NCBI RefSeq assembly: GCF_052857255.1
Contig: NW_027526680.1
Coordinates: 1 to 64,000 of the forward strand
DNA: 64,000 bases
Origin: Amblyomma americanum
Lineage: Eukaryota > Arthropoda > Arachnida > Ixodida > Ixodidae
Direction: 5' to 3'
The position numbers and the translations under genes were made by a program. Positions 63,170 through 64,000 of the stretch are shown piece by piece. Position 1 is the first letter of the stretch. Each line of letters opens with the position of its first letter. The notes under the pieces were generated by a model. It saw only the letters and a list, made by a program, of their open reading frames with translations. It searched no databases and was not told the origin of the DNA.

Positions 63170-64000
63170 GGCTCAAATCAACGGGATACATCGTTTTAGA
63201 TCGAAACTAGCACGATTAACGAGCATCGATTTTACAAGTCGTCGAAGAGTAGACGAGAGAAAGGGGTAAACGTTTTCTCTCAGAACTGCGCGAAAACTTG
63301 TATTCCGGCTCAAAACAACGGGATACATTGTTTTAGAACGAAACTATCAAGATTCACGAGCATCAATTTTACAAGTCGTCGAAGAGTAGACGAGAGAAAG
63401 GTGTAAACTTTTTCTCTCAGAACTGCGCGAAAACTTGTATTCCGGCTCAAAACAACGGGATACATCGTTTTAGATCGAAACTAGCAAGATTCACGAGCAT
63501 CGATTTTACAAGTCGTCGCAGAGTAGACGAGAGAAAGGTGTAAATTTTTCTCTCAGAACTGCGCGAAAACTTGTATTCCGGCTCAAAACAACGGAATACA
63601 TCGTTTTAGATCTAAACTATCAAGATTCACGAGCATCGATTTTACAAGTCGTCGAAGAGTAGACGAGAGAAAGGTGTAAACTTTTTCTCTCAGAACTGCG
63701 CGATACCTTGTATTCCGGCTCAAAACAACGGGATACATCGTTTTAGAGCGATACTATCAAGATTCACGAGCATCGATTCTACAAGTCGTCGAAGAGTAGA
63801 CGAGAGAAAGATGTAAACTTTTTCTCTCAGAACTGCGCGAAAACTTGTATTCCGGCTCAAAACAACGGGATACATCGTTTTAGATCGAAACTAGCAAGAT
63901 TCACGAGCATCCATTTTACAAGTCGTCGAAGAGTAGACGAGAGAAAGGTGTAAACTTTTTCTCTCAGAACTGCGCGAAAACTTGTATTCCGGCTCAAAAC

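Larger units (their letters stand above)
1..64000. repeat. 137-bp satellite DNA, head-to-tail array, about 467 units
   Basis: The entire window is one tandem repeat. Numbering the unit from GGCTC, successive starts at 2533, 2670, 5000 and 5137 give a 137-bp period, and the same period holds to the last base. All units point the same way. The unit carries short A/T tracts, an ATCGAT palindrome (unit positions 57-62), a GATC (30-33), a GCGC (119-122) and a CCGG across the unit junction. No single-copy DNA interrupts it and both window ends cut through a unit, so the array is larger than 64 kb. Length, homogeneity and multi-unit nesting are typical of eukaryotic heterochromatic satellites maintained by unequal crossover. 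I do not recognise the family. Centromeric function is possible but nothing in the sequence proves it. Confidence 0.98.
31832..64000. repeat. Long domain B satellite array
   Basis: About 235 units of the domain B set, with no return to the domain A alternation. It is built from an ordered 8-unit higher-order repeat (types C to J), shortened versions lacking I and J, and segments carrying GAGCGATAC/GATTCTAC, GAGTGATAC and GAAAGTAGCAAAATTC units. Several larger tandem duplications (3012, 2872 and about 4790 bp) are laid over this. Occasional units have small deletions: near 38394 (2 bp), 40396 and 42994 (2 bp, shared), and 54697 (2 bp). There are no genes, and the array runs off the right edge. 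Confidence 0.9.

Noticed and set aside
1..64000. CRISPR array
   Set aside because: The sequence is directly repeated throughout with no unique spacers, the period is 137 bp and there are no cas genes. It is a satellite.
1..64000. Transposon, rDNA, tRNA, 5S or telomeric repeat embedded in the array
   Set aside because: I scanned for breaks in the 137-bp rhythm and found none longer than a few bases apart from the 11-nt gap at 2097, so there is no room for an inserted element.

Overview
The whole window is one uninterrupted, head-to-tail satellite DNA array with no genes. The repeat unit is 137 bp, measured for example from the GGCTC at 2533 to the next at 2670. About 467 units fill the 64 kb, all in the same orientation, and the array runs off both ends. 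I found no unique sequence, transposon, RNA gene, telomeric repeat or credible coding region. Such an array implies a eukaryotic chromosome, most likely constitutive or pericentromeric/centromeric heterochromatin. The consensus unit has 57 G+C of 137 (about 42%) and is rich in CpG (11 per unit, about 6 expected). That argues against long-term germline CpG methylation and loosely favours an invertebrate or another lineage with little methylation. I do not recognise the repeat and cannot name the species.

Layout. 1-2097: an error-rich stretch with about 4% net extra bases, mostly in homopolymers, ending in an 11-nt gap; it looks like an unpolished contig edge. 2098-12807: domain A, made of two unit types (A and B) and their mosaics. 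12808-17048: domain B, a different and more varied set of unit types. 17049-27043: domain A again. 27044-31831: domain B again. 31832-64000: a long domain-B array with multi-unit repeats. The first A-B block (1-16806) and the second (about 17452-31316) are near-identical copies at offsets of 14236 to 17451 bp. The offset changes only where whole units were gained or lost.

Higher-order structure. Domain A holds a 1096-bp (8-unit) repeat in two adjacent copies, a 3151-bp (23-unit) duplication present in only one of the two A-B blocks, and a 411-bp (3-unit) duplication. Domain B holds an ordered 8-unit, 1095-bp higher-order repeat (types C-D-E-F-G-H-I-J), with seven full copies located. It also holds larger tandem duplications of 547, 2872, 3012 and about 4790 bp. 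Copies differ by loss or gain of complete units, the signature of unequal crossover.

Within the unit, two inverted repeats share nearly the same centre: TACAAGT/ACTTGTA outside and GAGAGAAA/TTTCTCTC inside. Together they span 70 bp and could form a hairpin or cruciform. This dyad, the CpG richness and the 8-unit periods are the most interesting features. There is no gene set here to describe as working together.
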